DNA of 64,000 bases, taken from Tenebrio molitor. Taxonomy: Eukaryota > Arthropoda > Insecta > Coleoptera > Tenebrionidae. The translations under genes and the position numbers were made by a program. Within the stretch, counting starts at the first letter, position 1; every line of letters starts with the position of its first letter. Location: the NCBI RefSeq assembly GCF_963966145.1, contig NC_091047.1, positions 27,962,001-28,026,000 on the forward strand, written 5' to 3'. This document shows positions 10,878-23,115 of the stretch, piece after piece. A model generated the notes under the pieces. It was not told the DNA's origin. It worked only from the letters and a program-made list of their open reading frames with translations, and did no database searches.

Positions 10878-13800
10878 TACATACTCAATATAAATTTAAA
10901 AAATTAACAAAATGCTTAAGGCATTATTTTCACATTTCGTATACAATCAAATTCCAATTTCACATTATTAAATTGTTCGCTAAAATCTTTCCACAAAGAA
11001 GTAAAAACGAAAATTTTACACAATTTAGATTCCCTGAGCACCCATTGTCATATTGATCACTCCCTTTTCTGATTTGGGATGCGATACGAGTACAGTCACC
11101 TCCGCGTATTAAATCTGATTCTGTTGGCAAAAAATTGAAACGCCATTCACGTTAACAAACAACCGTAAGCTGCAATATTGGACTTATTAAACACATTGTC
11201 ACATGCTTCGCACACATCTGATGGATCGTAAAATACATCGAGACACCCTGTCGGCTTCAAACTTGTGATTAATGAAAGCCATATTGCGCACGAAATAAAT
11301 GAAAAACATACGGTGAAAGGGTTAATTTTACTGTCTAAGTTGTTGGCGCTGTGAAAAGCTTAAATTTCGCCACGCTAGAGATAAATAAGCAAGGCGGTTT
11401 TTTCTTAATAAACTTTGGATTAGGAAAGAAGAGAATTATAGGAGGAATGCTGGGGATGTTGAATTAATTTATTACGGCTATCCAGAACAGATTTAACATA
11501 AAAGATATTTACTCGCAAATTATGCCTTGCAACTGGCAATGTTGCGTAACAAGTACGTAATAATTATTTACGCAACAAGTGAGATATATCGTCATAGCAA
11601 AATGTCAAAATCAAAATTGGTGCTGAATATTTGATCTGTAAAATTTAGATCTTAGTTCTTGTCAAAGCTTACGAATAGAGAATGTTTACATTATTTACGT
11701 TATAGCACGGTATATGGTAAAGTCATTATTCATTATACCTCTCTGAAGTGAGATACTGGCGTAGATAAAAAATATTTAAAAAATTGTATTGTCTGTCAAA
11801 TTATTAACTATGTACCTACATAAAAGTCTTCCAATTTCTTCAGGTGGGAATACAAAGTAAAGAACAATTAATTTTGGTAAAATATTCAATCGCAAAATTT
11901 CAATCTCCCTAAAGAAGAAAACTTTTAAAAATGATTTTATGTTGCTAACCAATAACTTCGTAATTATTAAAGATAATTTTTATGGAAAAAGATATCTGTA
12001 ATATTCTGATATGTAATTATCACTACACTCCTAATTTAAGACTTTAAAAGTCAAAAGACTTCTGAAGAAACTCATATTTGCAGCTGAAGTTTTTTTTAAA
12101 GCACCTAATTTTAAGATTGATTTCCTGTGAAGGTGTAATGGCTGCCATGTTCAGGTCCTAGAAAGTGATTATTAGTTACTATATGACTGATCGTTACATC
12201 AGCAACACCAAGCGTCTTCCCCAGAGACAGTAATCAAACACATTTATCTTGTGTTAAAGTCATCGTCGTAAGCTATATTTTTAAGTTACAAAGTAGACAG
12301 CTAAAAGTAGCTACATCATTTGTGAAGAGAGAATTTCATTCCAAACTACTTGAATTATTATAAAATATACTTGACAAATTGACTGAAAGATAATAATTAG
12401 TAGGTACGTCGTACAATAGAAATTTGCGTCCGAAACAGTTCAAATTACAAGACCTTCATTGCAAGTGAATAAATATTTACTGGATATTTTTCCTGTAAAA
12501 TTGTTTCTTTCACATGAATGTAACCTGATACTTTTATCTGTCGTTTCTAGCTGGCGGGATTTTTTAATTTAACACTTCCTTTGCTCTCCTACTTGCAGTG
12601 GAGCTTGCTCGCAAAAATTAATGAAACCGTGGGCCTGGAAGTTTAATATTCCACGTTTATTAAAATATGCATTATCTCTAACAACGTTTCACGGTAATGT
12701 TTCCTTATTTGCAATTTCGCATCGAAAGTTTGCAGCCGACGCGGATAAACTAGGGAAGATTTATTGACGTGATTTATTCGGATGCGAAATGCCCGACAGC
12801 AACCGCAATTCAAGTGGCAATATAGTATTTTCAGCATTTTTACTTTCGATTTCATTTCGCGGGATATCATCGCCAAATTGAACATGTCAGCGGCACTCTA
12901 TTAAAAATTGATCGAAAAGGAGCTTTGACACCGGCTCATCTTTTTATTTTCGGCGAGTCCATCAAGGATTCAGGTGAACAAAGTCGTCGGGACTACCTGG
13001 AGACTTGGGCAATGACGTCAAGAACGTTTTTGGCTGAAGGCAATCCAGTAGCTCAAATTCTCAAATAAAGGTTCGAGATGTATATTTCAAAAAATCCGTT
13101 ACAAAAAAATAAAATACATTGACCGTAATGACAGTGACAATGGCAAAAATTTAACAGCAGGATTCATATTATTTATATGTATTTTGAAGATTTATTAATA
13201 ATTTTTTCTCAATACCACAAGACATAACAAAAAACAAAACACTTTTTCCACATGGGAAAACTCGCTGGACTGTGTGTAAGCTTCCCGCTGGTAAAAAAGG
13301 TGCTTTATGCACATTTTACATATGAAACTGCTTTGATGTTGAGTTGCAATACTTTTTAATAACAATTTGTCTAGTTGACATCCAATGTTTATTTACTTTA
13401 TAGAAGAAATACATTTTCTGCTTCAAATTTATTTAACATTAAATGTACATAAAATTCGTCATTCGAATGAAACAACTTTTCTCAACACAAGAGAAAATAA
13501 AAAACACCCCTTACAATTAAGTCTCTAACGCTGGCATGTTTGGCTAACCTGGAGTTTTTCGAACATCATCAACTTCGCCAACGACTAACTTATTTCCGGT
13601 AACCGAACAGGTGACGATAAAGTTTGTGCATTGCAACATTGCAACAGAGTATAACGATCGCTCTTGGTCCTGTAACCACAACGAAGTATTGCGGTAAACG
13701 GAATACCTAGTTTGATATAGTTAAACGAGCAGAAATTTGTTGACAATTGTTAAGTTTCAAACTGAAATTAATTTTGGACGTAAAATGCGTAAATAATCTA

Positions 13801-14100
13801 CCTCTTTGATTACATTCCAAACTAAATATTCTGTTGCTGGTTCAGAAATGACAATAATTTTATGTACAGAGTGTTATGAAAATCCACGCATACATTTTAC
13901 CCACAGTGACCTACCATTTTTTTACATTTTACACTGACAGACTAACACTGCGCAGATCGACTAAAACGTACAAAATGCTTTAAATGCTTTTACTTACATG
14001 AATCTTCGATTTGTGAGTGAAAATAATTGTATATCTTGATTTTAGCCAAAGTGATGGTTGGTCTCAGTCAGATGGTATTTTAGGGGAAAAATACGAAACA
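10878..14100. other. Long noncoding stretch
   Basis: More than 3 kb without a supported gene. The 80-codon - strand frame at 12,643-12,885 has no recognisable domain. No long inverted or direct repeat was noticed. Confidence 0.5.
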
Positions 14101-14848
14101 AGAAATTGTGATAAAAAAAGATGTATTGATCCTACGTTGTGTTGTATAAATGTAAAATTAATTGGAGATGCGAAACATGTTAAAATCTGAATTGTCTCGC
14201 CCGTTAAATTGAGGCGAAGCCTCGTGAACCCTTCGGTCAAGTCTGGAATTAATATGGAAAAAAATAAAAAGGAAAGGTGTCATTTGACTTATATACTCTA
14301 TTCTTTATCTTGGTGAGTGGTCTTAGGGAATTTTTCAGCCACCAAGTTGAATTTGGGGATTTTTGAAAGTTCCCATGGAAAAGTGCGTTGGTAGTTGTTA
14401 AAAAATATTCAAATATTACAATAATGTACTTACAGAGACGCCGCAAAGTCTTTCTATTTATTATTTTCCAGGTTCAATTGCTCATGATTCACACGCACCG
14501 AGACATAACCTCAAACGTGTCATCTTTTTTTTTCTAAAACTTTCATAACTTACTTGGGAATTTCAAAATGTTCTAGACCGGTCACACACTTTCCGGTCAA
14601 ATTTGGTCCGGTTTATGGTTTAAGAATCCGGTTAATTGTTCAAACCCAAACTTCTTTGCAATATTGCCCGACACGGGCATAATGTTGGGTCAGGTTGACC
14701 GACAGCGATGACAGTTAATATTTGATTTACACCACACACAAATTTGATGGAAAAAGTAAAAGTTACAAAGCTACCCATGGCTTGCTTGATCGCATCGACC
14801 ACTCACCAAAATAAAGAATAGAGATGAGAAACTCTTTACACCTATCAG
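14101..14848. repeat. Tandem duplication, unit 1 (interrupted)
   Basis: A unit beginning agaaattgtgataaaaaaag and ending ctctttacacctatcag is present once here, split by an insertion (14,295-14,823), and once directly after (14,849-15,073). Outside the insertion the two copies agree almost everywhere. The main difference is 8 extra bases (gtacttat) in copy 2. No coding content was recognised; the 65-codon - strand frame here crosses the insertion boundary. Confidence 0.85.
14295..14823. mobile_element. 529-bp TIR element inserted in unit 1 of the tandem duplication
   Basis: The ends ctctattctttatcttggtg and caccaaaataaagaatagag are inverse complements over about 26 bp. The insertion interrupts cttatat/gagaaactc, which is uninterrupted in the sister unit at 15,041-15,057, so the insertion limits can be read from the sequence. 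AT flanks both sides (14,293-14,294 and 14,824-14,825), consistent with a 2-bp target duplication. No transposase is encoded. Confidence 0.85.
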
Positions 14849-15073
14849 AGAAATTGTGATAAAAAAAGATGTATTGATCCTACGTTGTGTTGTATGTACT
14901 TATAAATGTAAAATTAATTGGAGATGCGAGACATGTTAAAATCTGAATTGTCTCGACCGTTAAATTGAGGCGAGGCCTCGTGAACCCCTCGGTCAAGTCT
15001 GGAATTAATATGGGAAAAAATAAAAAGGAAAGGTGTCATTTGACTTATATGAGAAACTCTTTACACCTGTCAG
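14849..15073. repeat. Tandem duplication, unit 2 (uninterrupted)
   Basis: This is the head-to-tail second copy of the unit described at 14,101, about 225 bp long. It retains the joined site cttatatgagaaactc, which serves as the empty site for the neighbouring insertion. Confidence 0.85.
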
Positions 15074-16149
15074 CTCTTTGTCAATGATCCATTTCGCTTC
15101 TTAGGTGGCGTAACTGCATTTGGTGCAAGACACGATTATTCAAACAAAAATCTTCTAAAACTATTTTAGAAAAGGTCGCCTTGGCAAGAACGCGTTTCCC
15201 CAATCGTTAAATGTAACATTAGCAAATTATTGAAAAATTAAAATTTTTAATTTATCGAACTCATTCGGACCATTACAATATGTACGGAGAAGCTTTTTAA
15301 GTAATCCCCTGAGATGCGCCGTCTCTACATGACACAATTTCCACACCGCAAAATTCCCGATTCGCGTACCGTATCTCTGGTTGACATCGAAAAAATAAGT
15401 GAAGGCAAGCTTCAACAATGAAAGAATACATTTTGAGCAGTTATTACAGCTCTTTTATCCCGTCAGGTCAGTAAAATTATTACGAATCTATACCTTAATT
15501 AATACTATGTTGACAAGTAGAGACGGGGATTGGTTTTAGGGTTCAAACTTATTTTAATTTTAAGTTTAATACAAATAGTTTTCACAAAAAATTGTTTACT
15601 TTGACGAATGGTAATGGCTAATTTTCTATTCTACGGTGATTTCCATAAGACCCTGTAGTATAGTAAACTTCTGGGAACGTTCAGTTCCCCCTGCACTATT
15701 CTCGTTTAATTAATTACGGCAAAATGTCTAAAAGAGTCGTTCTCGATCAATTAAATTCACTTTTATTTATTAATTAATTAATTAATTAATTAATTAATGA
15801 GGTGGTGAAAACAGTATTACTTTAGTAATTACATACTTACAAAATAACATGGTCATATTTAGAAAATGAAGCTATTCAGATGTTGAAAGCCACCAACTGA
15901 ACTATTAAGAAAAACCTGAACTTCCAGTTAATTTATGAGAGAACTTATTTGTTAAAGCTGCTTTATTTGTTAATGGTTGTTAAAGCGAGGTGGAACGTAA
16001 AATAATTTTTAACACATCAGTGTTATCGATGTTGCACACACCATTAAAAGTCGTTTGCAGAATAATTATAAATACAATTCAATTTGTACCAGTGATTAAA
16101 ATTAACAGGTCACATATCGGTGACAAATAATCCTTTTTTCTATATTTGT
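15074..16149. other. Noncoding stretch with an (ATTA)n microsatellite
   Basis: No gene is supported. A perfect attaatta run of about 32 bp lies at 15,767-15,799. The 63-codon frame at 15,227-15,418 on the - strand is not recognisable. Confidence 0.55.
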
Positions 16150-16294
16150 TGTTCACGTTGAGTTGACAATTTCAAGGTCAAATAATTTTATTTTTTTGGC
16201 TCTGTAATTATGTTTTGTAAATAGTGACATGCAGGCAAATAGAGCCAAAAAAATTAAATAATTTGACCTTGAAATGTTCAACTCAACGTGAACA
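16150..16294. mobile_element. Foldback MITE with tgttcacgttgagt ends (145 bp)
   Basis: Left tgttcacgttgagttgacaa and right ...gttcaactcaacgtgaaca are inverse complements. The match runs on through caaggtcaaataattt and ttttttggctct, so arms of about 55 bp surround a short loop. The first ten bases match the ends of the element at 10,227. Confidence 0.8.
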
Positions 16295-16602
16295 AGGTTT
16301 AGCAGATGTTAAAGTGTGCTTTTATCTATTCAAATCAAAAAGTCAAGTAGCATTTTAACCCCAAGGGTAGATACAGTTTTTTTTTTATTACCCTAACAAC
16401 GCTCATACTACCGAGATTTTAAAATGTATTTTTTTTTATTACCCTAACGAGATTTTAAAACCTAACACGATTAGTAATGATTTAAAATAGTATATTATGC
16501 AACAAGTTTTATAAACGACACTTTAAACACGAGTTTTATGTTAGGCATGAGCGAAGCGTAGCGGAGCGAGTGTTTAATAAACGAATGTCTAGAGACCAAA
16601 TA

Positions 16603-16966
16603 TACAGGGTTATTCTAAATGATTTTAGTCGAAGTAGGCCATGCCCATGTTATTACATTTTTGCCGCTTTGATGTGAACTGTCAGTTTTGTCGCTGTCAC
16701 TGTAATTTTTTAGGTGAAAAATGCGGTGATGAGGTTTTTATTTATTTTTGTTAAATTAACGATTGAATCCAGAAATACTGAGTTGTTTTCCAATCAATTT
16801 TAAAAATATTGATTTGTTTTGCACCCAATTTAACTCCCATGTGTGAACGGTGTTTACTCATTTATTCACAACATGTTGATGTTTTTTTTATGTGGAGCGG
16901 CAACCATACATTTTACATTCAGTTTTGACGCCTACTTCGACTACAATCATTTAGAATAACCCTGTA
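16603..16966. mobile_element. TIR MITE with cagggttattctaaatgatt ends (about 360 bp)
   Basis: The left TIR cagggttattctaaatgatt is followed by ttagtcgaagtaggc, and the right end mirrors it (gcctacttcgactacaatca and on to ccctg). TA lies outside both ends. There is no coding capacity. Confidence 0.8.
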
Positions 16967-17061
16967 CAAATGAAACAAGCAACTTTTTTATTAAACGTTA
17001 ATTTAAACATACAAACTCAATGAACATACTAAATAGGAGTATATAATGTATGTTTCACTTC

Positions 17062-17175
17062 GGTAAGTTCGGGGTCATTATAAATGTTTGTAACAAGTAG
17101 TGGGCGTAGCGGCGCACCTAAAGCATAGCGCACAGCCACCTACGATGGGACAATCATTTATAATGACCCTGTATA
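17062..17175. repeat. Short inverted repeat sharing the tataatgaccctgta end
   Basis: ggggtcattataaatg (17,070) is inverted at 17,155-17,170 (catttataatgaccc). The same end recurs as a single copy at 18,430-18,452. These are probably ends of one MITE family, but full-length limits are unclear. The 105-codon + frame at 17,100-17,417 starts inside this repeat and is not recognised. Confidence 0.5.
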
Positions 17176-17897
17176 AGTTAATGGTCAAATTGGAAGTATA
17201 TCCATCTTATTTGCGTTTGAAGAAGCCTCGCAATTTGTTATATTTACTTATATCGACATCGTTTTTGAGATTAATTGTTGATCGAAGCATGGAGTATGTT
17301 GACCATAACGACGTGGGCTTCATATTTTGGGATAATTTTTGGAAGAACGCAAGCATAACGTCCTTAGAAAAAGATCCTACGCAGTTTTCTTTTCACCATT
17401 CATCGAAAATATTATAAGCTCGTTCGTATTGATACCGTGATTTCTCAGACAACAGATTGTTGGTGGCTTCTGCTGCCGCTTGGGTTACTTCAGGAGGGGT
17501 ACCAGTGAAATTTTCCTCTTCATTGTCAGTTTCTGTCAGGTCCATATTTGAAAAATAGAACGAATTGTTTCACTGCAATGACGTTTTCTTTTACGCCGGA
17601 TGCGAAACTGATAAAGTGATAAACGTTAAAATACTAACTTAATCTAGGGCTAATTATGTCCAAAAAATTCAAGCCGTGTTTAAAGAAACTTCGAACGTGT
17701 TTAATATGCCGAAAACGCCCAAATGGACATCAAGTTGTGACTAATGCACAATCGTAGGTATTTAAAGTGACGTTTTATACACTATTTGTCAGTGCAAAAT
17801 GTGACTTTTTAGAGAAGGGAGTAGAAAAAAAATGTTTTAATAATAATAAAATACCAATGCTATGAAAAAAAATAGAATATTATAATTAGGTATACAT

Positions 17898-18352
17898 GAT
17901 AAAGATGGACTGCTATACTGCTAATACTATAGGCGCTGTGGTTATAAAATGACCCCGCATGGGTCCGCCATGATAGACCCAATTCTAGTGAATATGTAGT
18001 GAATTTTTGCCTCGATGTTAGGTAAGTTGGCAAGAAATCACTATCTGTGACATGTCACACGTGTGCAGTTAGCCATGAGTGACGTAGACTAGGCAACTTT
18101 GTAACCAAGCAGACGTAGTGCGGGTGGTATAGTGCCTGCGATTTATTTGTTTTCATAGGAATATCAATAGACAACTTTATAGTTGTGTCGTTTTTGTCGT
18201 TTTTGCATATTACAAATGTACCAAAACCAAAACCTACCTGATAAAAGTCAAATAAAGGTTTAATGGGTTACGGCAAGGTTGCGCCTATCATGGCCGACCC
18301 TTGTGGGCGTCATTTTCACTGCATGAGATTAGCATTAGCAGTCCATCTTTAT
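17898..18352. mobile_element. Foldback element with arms of about 85 bp (455 bp)
   Basis: The left arm starts gataaagatggactgcta and contains gggtccgccatgatagac. The right arm contains cctatcatggccgaccc and ends tagcagtccatcttt, the imperfect inverse. The middle is noncoding. No target duplication is clear. Confidence 0.65.
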
Positions 18353-18452
18353 TCGTGAGTGGAAATCTGTCTGTTAGATTAGTTTGTCTAACGTTGCGAA
18401 GCTGGCGGCACATCCAAAATTTGTGTGGGACAATAATTTATAATGACCCTGT

Positions 18453-18985
18453 ACTATACGTAAATAAAATTAAATTTAATTTCACCAAGACGAAATGTGT
18501 GTTATAAGGTGTAAAAATATACAGAAATTAACACGAATTTATTTATAAATAATCGAGAAGAATTTTTAGATTTTCTCCTAACATTTTCTTACCGCATAAG
18601 TTATTAATGTAAAAAATCGGTAACAAAACAGTTTTTTCCATAGTGCTTAAGTAAACATTATTTACACAACAGAATTATGAAAATAATGCTTTGTTGTAAA
18701 TATTGTGATAGGTTTGTCTCAATTAATATTAAATAAAAAAAAATGGTTTTAAGTTAAACAAGTGAATAAAACGGTTAATGTTACATTAATGTTTGAAAAA
18801 AAGATTAAAAATTTACCAATGTACAGTTAAGATTATTTGCTTTGTTTAGTGATGGACTAAGGCTTTTCAGCTTTTTGCCTGATCAATTGAAGAACTTGTG
18901 TAGCAGTGGAATATTTTCTGAAACAAGTCTAACTCAATTATACCCCAACAAATTGTAAATAATAAGGTCTTTGTTTATTATTAAA
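18453..18985. other. Noncoding AT-rich stretch
   Basis: Nothing supported here; it separates two mobile elements. Confidence 0.5.
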
Positions 18986-19440
18986 TACGGGGTATTTCAC
19001 GAGTGATAGTGAGCCCGATGGAATTGAAAATGCAACCCACAATAGGTAGGTACATTTCCAAAGTTAACGTGTCTATTTTAAATATCGTATTGTTTTAAAA
19101 TGAATTTATGAATCCATGATGGCTTTGCTTTCAATACTTTTATTTGTCACAACTGATATTTACGAAAAAGTTAAAATACGACGATTAAAATGTAATAAAA
19201 ATACTTCTGCCGTTGCGCGTTTATGCAGACAATAAACATTTTCCCAAAATCTCTTCGTTTTTTCACAATTTTATTTAACCAAGCGAATGACGTTTATGTG
19301 AAAATTTACCAAACTGCACAGCTAACTATGTTTAATGTTTAATGTTTTTTAAATCAAAAAACAAATATCCACGTTAACTTTGCAAATGCACTGTGGGTTG
19401 CATTATTATCACTCATGAAATATCCTGTATACAAACTAGC
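18986..19440. mobile_element. MITE copy C of the tacagggtatttcacgag family
   Basis: The left end is tacggggtatttcacgagtg, followed by the family block gaattgaaaatgcaaccc. The right end gttgcattattatcactcat closes with tatcctgta. The interior (catgatggctttgctttcaa, then cgcgtttatgcagacaataa) matches the interior of copy A near 8,255-8,420, so the two are true copies of one element. Confidence 0.75.
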
Positions 19441-19499
19441 AAAAGAGATAAAATAAATTAAGTTTCTTTTTCGTCTTGACCCTGTGTTATACAGGTGTC

Positions 19500-20268
19500 T
19501 CAAAATTTGCGAATTCCAAATTCAGAGCGTTGTAGGAGATCACTTCAGTAGTCCAAATATGGAAATTTAAAAAAAATCGGGACTCTCCCCACAAAGATAC
19601 ATTGGTCTGAAGATGCACTCTTTGAAGTGCGTTTTCTTCAAATACAGTCTGAAAAGTTCAGTGTTTACTGTTATTTATGGTGTAGATGATTGTGGAAAAT
19701 AATACCTAACGTAATAGTTATTTATTTAACGAGTTCGTGTGTAATTTTGGCTTTTTTTGGCATGAGTGGACCAGTTTAAAACTCGAGTGAAACGAGAGTT
19801 TTAAAGGTCCACGAGTGCCACAAAAAGCCAAAATTACACAAGAACGAGTTGAATACAACGTTTTTTTGTTCTACGAGCCCCTTAAAGACTCCAAATCGCT
19901 AAAAATCTTTAAAATTAGCTTGACGTTTCGTTTTGACAAGTTGTCAAATTTATCAAAATCCGTTTACACAGGAGAAAATTCTCAAATTCTGACAGTGTCG
20001 AACAAAAAAACAATTTTTTGAAGAATAGCTTTACTTTGGAGTAAAACATCTTAAATTTTTGTAATTTTTCTTAAAAATGGAACGGCAACGTAGCTAGAAT
20101 AGTATTTTGTCACTGTTGATATGAAGGCTGCTATGTATTGAACAAAATTAAAATGCTTATATCTTCTTCAGGAAGAGCGAATTTTTTTCTAAGTATTTTT
20201 CGAGCTCTACTGGGTCTTTCCCGACCACGCTCAGAATTCCGAATTCGCGAATTTTGAGACACCCTGTA
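19500..20268. mobile_element. Composite element: acaggtgtctcaaaatt TIRs enclosing a second repeat
   Basis: The outer ends acaggtgtctcaaaattt and aattttgagacaccctgt are inverse complements, flanked by TA. Inside, about 19,725-20,015 is a copy of the dispersed family also found near both window ends. It contains a hairpin (ttcgtgtgtaattttggctt against its inverse near 19,815-19,850) around a short cgagtgaaacgag loop. The open frame at 19,815-20,021 is repeat sequence. Confidence 0.65.
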
Positions 20269-22612
20269 CTTGTTAAAATAAATTTTGAATTTTGGTCGTT
20301 GTATTAGAATAATTATCGTTTGCCACACAGAGTGAATCTAAAAACTACAGAATGAATCAATGAACAATTTCAAACCAAGACTGTCAAAATTAAAACACAT
20401 TATGAATTATATAGTAAAGAATTTGAATTACAAACATTTGAAACCTATTACGTTACGTTATCTGCTTATAATTAAGAAAATTATTGGACAAAACAAATTC
20501 AAAAATGTTCCTTCATCTTTTAGAATTTTCCAACGAAAATTTTTTTTATAACAAAATGATATTCAAAAAAATCGGGCTGGACACCATGGTGCCCGTGTGG
20601 CGTGACATTAACTAATGTGGGAATAATAATGAGATCAGACATTAACGGTGTTGATAGTTTTTCCAATTGATTATTTATTCCGTTTTGTCACATCTCGCGA
20701 TCTCTCGTATGGCATTTAAATGAGATATGACACTTTTTTGCAGCACAAGCCCAATCGCTAATTTTACATTTTAAACGCATCTAATGCCTAAACCGTTAAC
20801 GTTAAATGAAAATGATTTGCATTAGAACTGTACACTTCATCAAGATCTACAATAAAATCTAAAGTGGAACCTGCCCAACGTTACAGATTTTCAGTTTATA
20901 ACCATTCTTATAAAAATACTTCAACATATTTTTTGACATGCTATTTCTCCGATGCTAACAAAGTTATATTAAATATTTTTACATGTTCGCTAACGGCACT
21001 TTAAGACAAAATTTTTGACCGCGTGTGTGGCTTCCAAGCACCGTGTGTACACAGACGTTAGGTAACGTCAAAAACTAGAGCCTAATAATAAATAATCACG
21101 TTTTAGCAAATATGTTTGTTTTCCGAATCAGCTTTGAAACTAGCTGCTCGGTTCGTATTAAGTGGACTCATAAAATTCATAAAAGTGATAGGCAATTTGC
21201 CGTTAATAACGCGAATGAACACTTGAGATGAGACCATTTAATGAGAAGCCACAGATTGTACGGACAGTTAGTTGCCTGTTGGGAAGCTTATCAGAATTCA
21301 GGTTATAACGAATTCTTCTAGATCGAATAATCCATTATGCTCCGTAGAATGTCATGTGCAGTTAAAAAACTCCATTTTGACTATCGTACCGTCGCTGAAA
21401 TAAATCTTGTCTAGTTGGTCATAAAATACAAACATTCTATCGTCAACTGATTCATTTCAATCCAAATTAGTGTGGAGTCCCGAGGTTAGCACTGCAAAGC
21501 AACTTTTTTAAATTTCACTCTTATTTATTTTGAGTTATTCTCTACATGGTTAACAAGGTTTCTGTCAAAACCAGAACTAATTTAACACGAAGAAATAGAA
21601 ATATTGTTTAATTTAATTGTTTTAAATTTATTTTTTCACATTAGAGAAGTTTGACACTTACGAAGAAATTTAAAATTATGATTTTTTTCTGCCTGAAACA
21701 TTCACAATGTCTGTAGATATGAGTCAATCCTACGACCAATTACGATTTCACTTTGCCAACTTTGGTTGCTTGAATCGGTAACGATTTTAAAAGTATTCTA
21801 CAAAACGTTAAAATATGTGTATTTTGAGATTTAAATGTTAATGACGTATGTATTTAATAAATTAGGGTTTCCTTACAAAGGTTTTTTACTGAATACGAAA
21901 ATAAATCCTAGTTCAGCAAGAATCAATCAGTGCACACCTTAAAGAATTTCTTTACCACAGCATCGATCACTCTGGCTAATATATATTTTTTATTGTAAAA
22001 GGTTCATGTCATTGAACGTGTTAGCTTCACATGCTCAAATAAATTCGGGTCACTGCACAATCCTCAACGGTCTGTATAGACTAATCTGGAAACAAGGATT
22101 AAACTTCATAAAAATTACACATAAACAATGATAGGTAATAAACTCATATTAAAAAATTTGACTGAAGGTAATTCATTTAATAATATACCATTTTAATTTG
22201 ACGTTGGAAAAAATTCAGTCAAAAACGAAGCAAACCACGAAGTGAAAAAGAAAAATTGTGCTTGTGTTTTAGTTGGATATCAGTCGTGGGAATGGGGGCA
22301 CCGTAGTTGGTAATTTTTGTTGTGTATTAGTGAACACAGAAAATCAAACAAATTAATACCTACACACATTTAATGTTCATGCTCATTGCAGCGTTGTAAT
22401 TGGAACAATAAACAAACGAGATTGTTGAACGTTGTTCTTTGGTTTAAAATCAAAAAGTTATAATAAACTCAGTTCCAAACCTGGCACTGAATGTGCTTCT
22501 CAATAAATTAAAAAATGAAATATTTGCACTACTTTTAAATACCTACCTAATTTTTGTGGTTTATAGTTAGAGAGTCAATAAACATTTTTGGCATGAAACT
22601 TCATTATGTACT
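20269..22612. other. Long noncoding stretch
   Basis: No gene or long repeat is supported over about 2.3 kb. The 63-codon + frame at 20,360-20,551 has no recognisable content. Confidence 0.5.
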
Positions 22613-23115
22613 ATCGCGGCCATCCAAAAGTGAACGTTTTTTTTTTATAGTTTGATTTTTACTTTAAATCATAGGCGTCCTAAAATGTCAAAGTTTGACG
22701 CTAGCGATAAAAAAATTATTGAAACTATTCTTTTTAAATGCCACATCTCACTCCGATTCAGACAGCTAGGGCTATTGCAAAGCTAGAAGAAAATTGGTCG
22801 TTGGCCGCTGTGGCGAGAGAATTACATTGCAGTAAGACTTGGATCTTCAATATAAATAGGCGTTGACAAGAAAATGGGCTTGAGAGGCCAATACGAAGAG
22901 GTGTTGGAAAGGTTTCTTTACTAAAGTTTACTTTCACCTTAATAATGTATTAATTACTTCTCAACCTCATTTTTATTAAACATTATTTATTACAACTTTT
23001 TATTATTAAAATAGTAACGCCTGCTGCACGAACGCCAATGAATACAGCCTGATTGAATCTAACGAAAAATTCGGAAATTTTCGCAAGCTATCGTTCACTT
23101 TTGGATGGCCGCGAT
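22613..23115. mobile_element. Deleted Tc1-like transposon (503 bp)
   Basis: Perfect 24-bp terminal inverted repeats, beginning atcgcggccatccaaaagtg, lie at 22,613-22,636 and 23,092-23,115. The sequence tgtac occurs just outside both ends (22,606-22,611 region and 23,116-23,120), a possible target duplication. Inside is the start of a transposase gene only. The catalytic domain is missing, so the element is non-autonomous. Confidence 0.85.
22738..22924 (+). pseudogene. Tc1/mariner transposase N-terminus (helix-turn-helix), broken
   Basis: ATG at 22,738 opens MPHLTPIQTARAIAKLEENW and then SLAAVARELHCSKTWIFNIN. This is the typical DNA-binding helix-turn-helix of Tc1-like transposases, including the recognition-helix region VARELHCSKTWI. 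A TGA at 22,864-22,866 falls where a tryptophan codon would be expected (NRR-W-QENG), after which the frame continues QENGLERPIRRGVGKVSL before losing resemblance. The DDE catalytic part is deleted. Confidence 0.8.

Noticed and set aside
10706..10888. Conserved 60-codon frame found again at 24,286-24,492
   Set aside because: It is conserved only because both lie in copies of the same 345-bp MITE.
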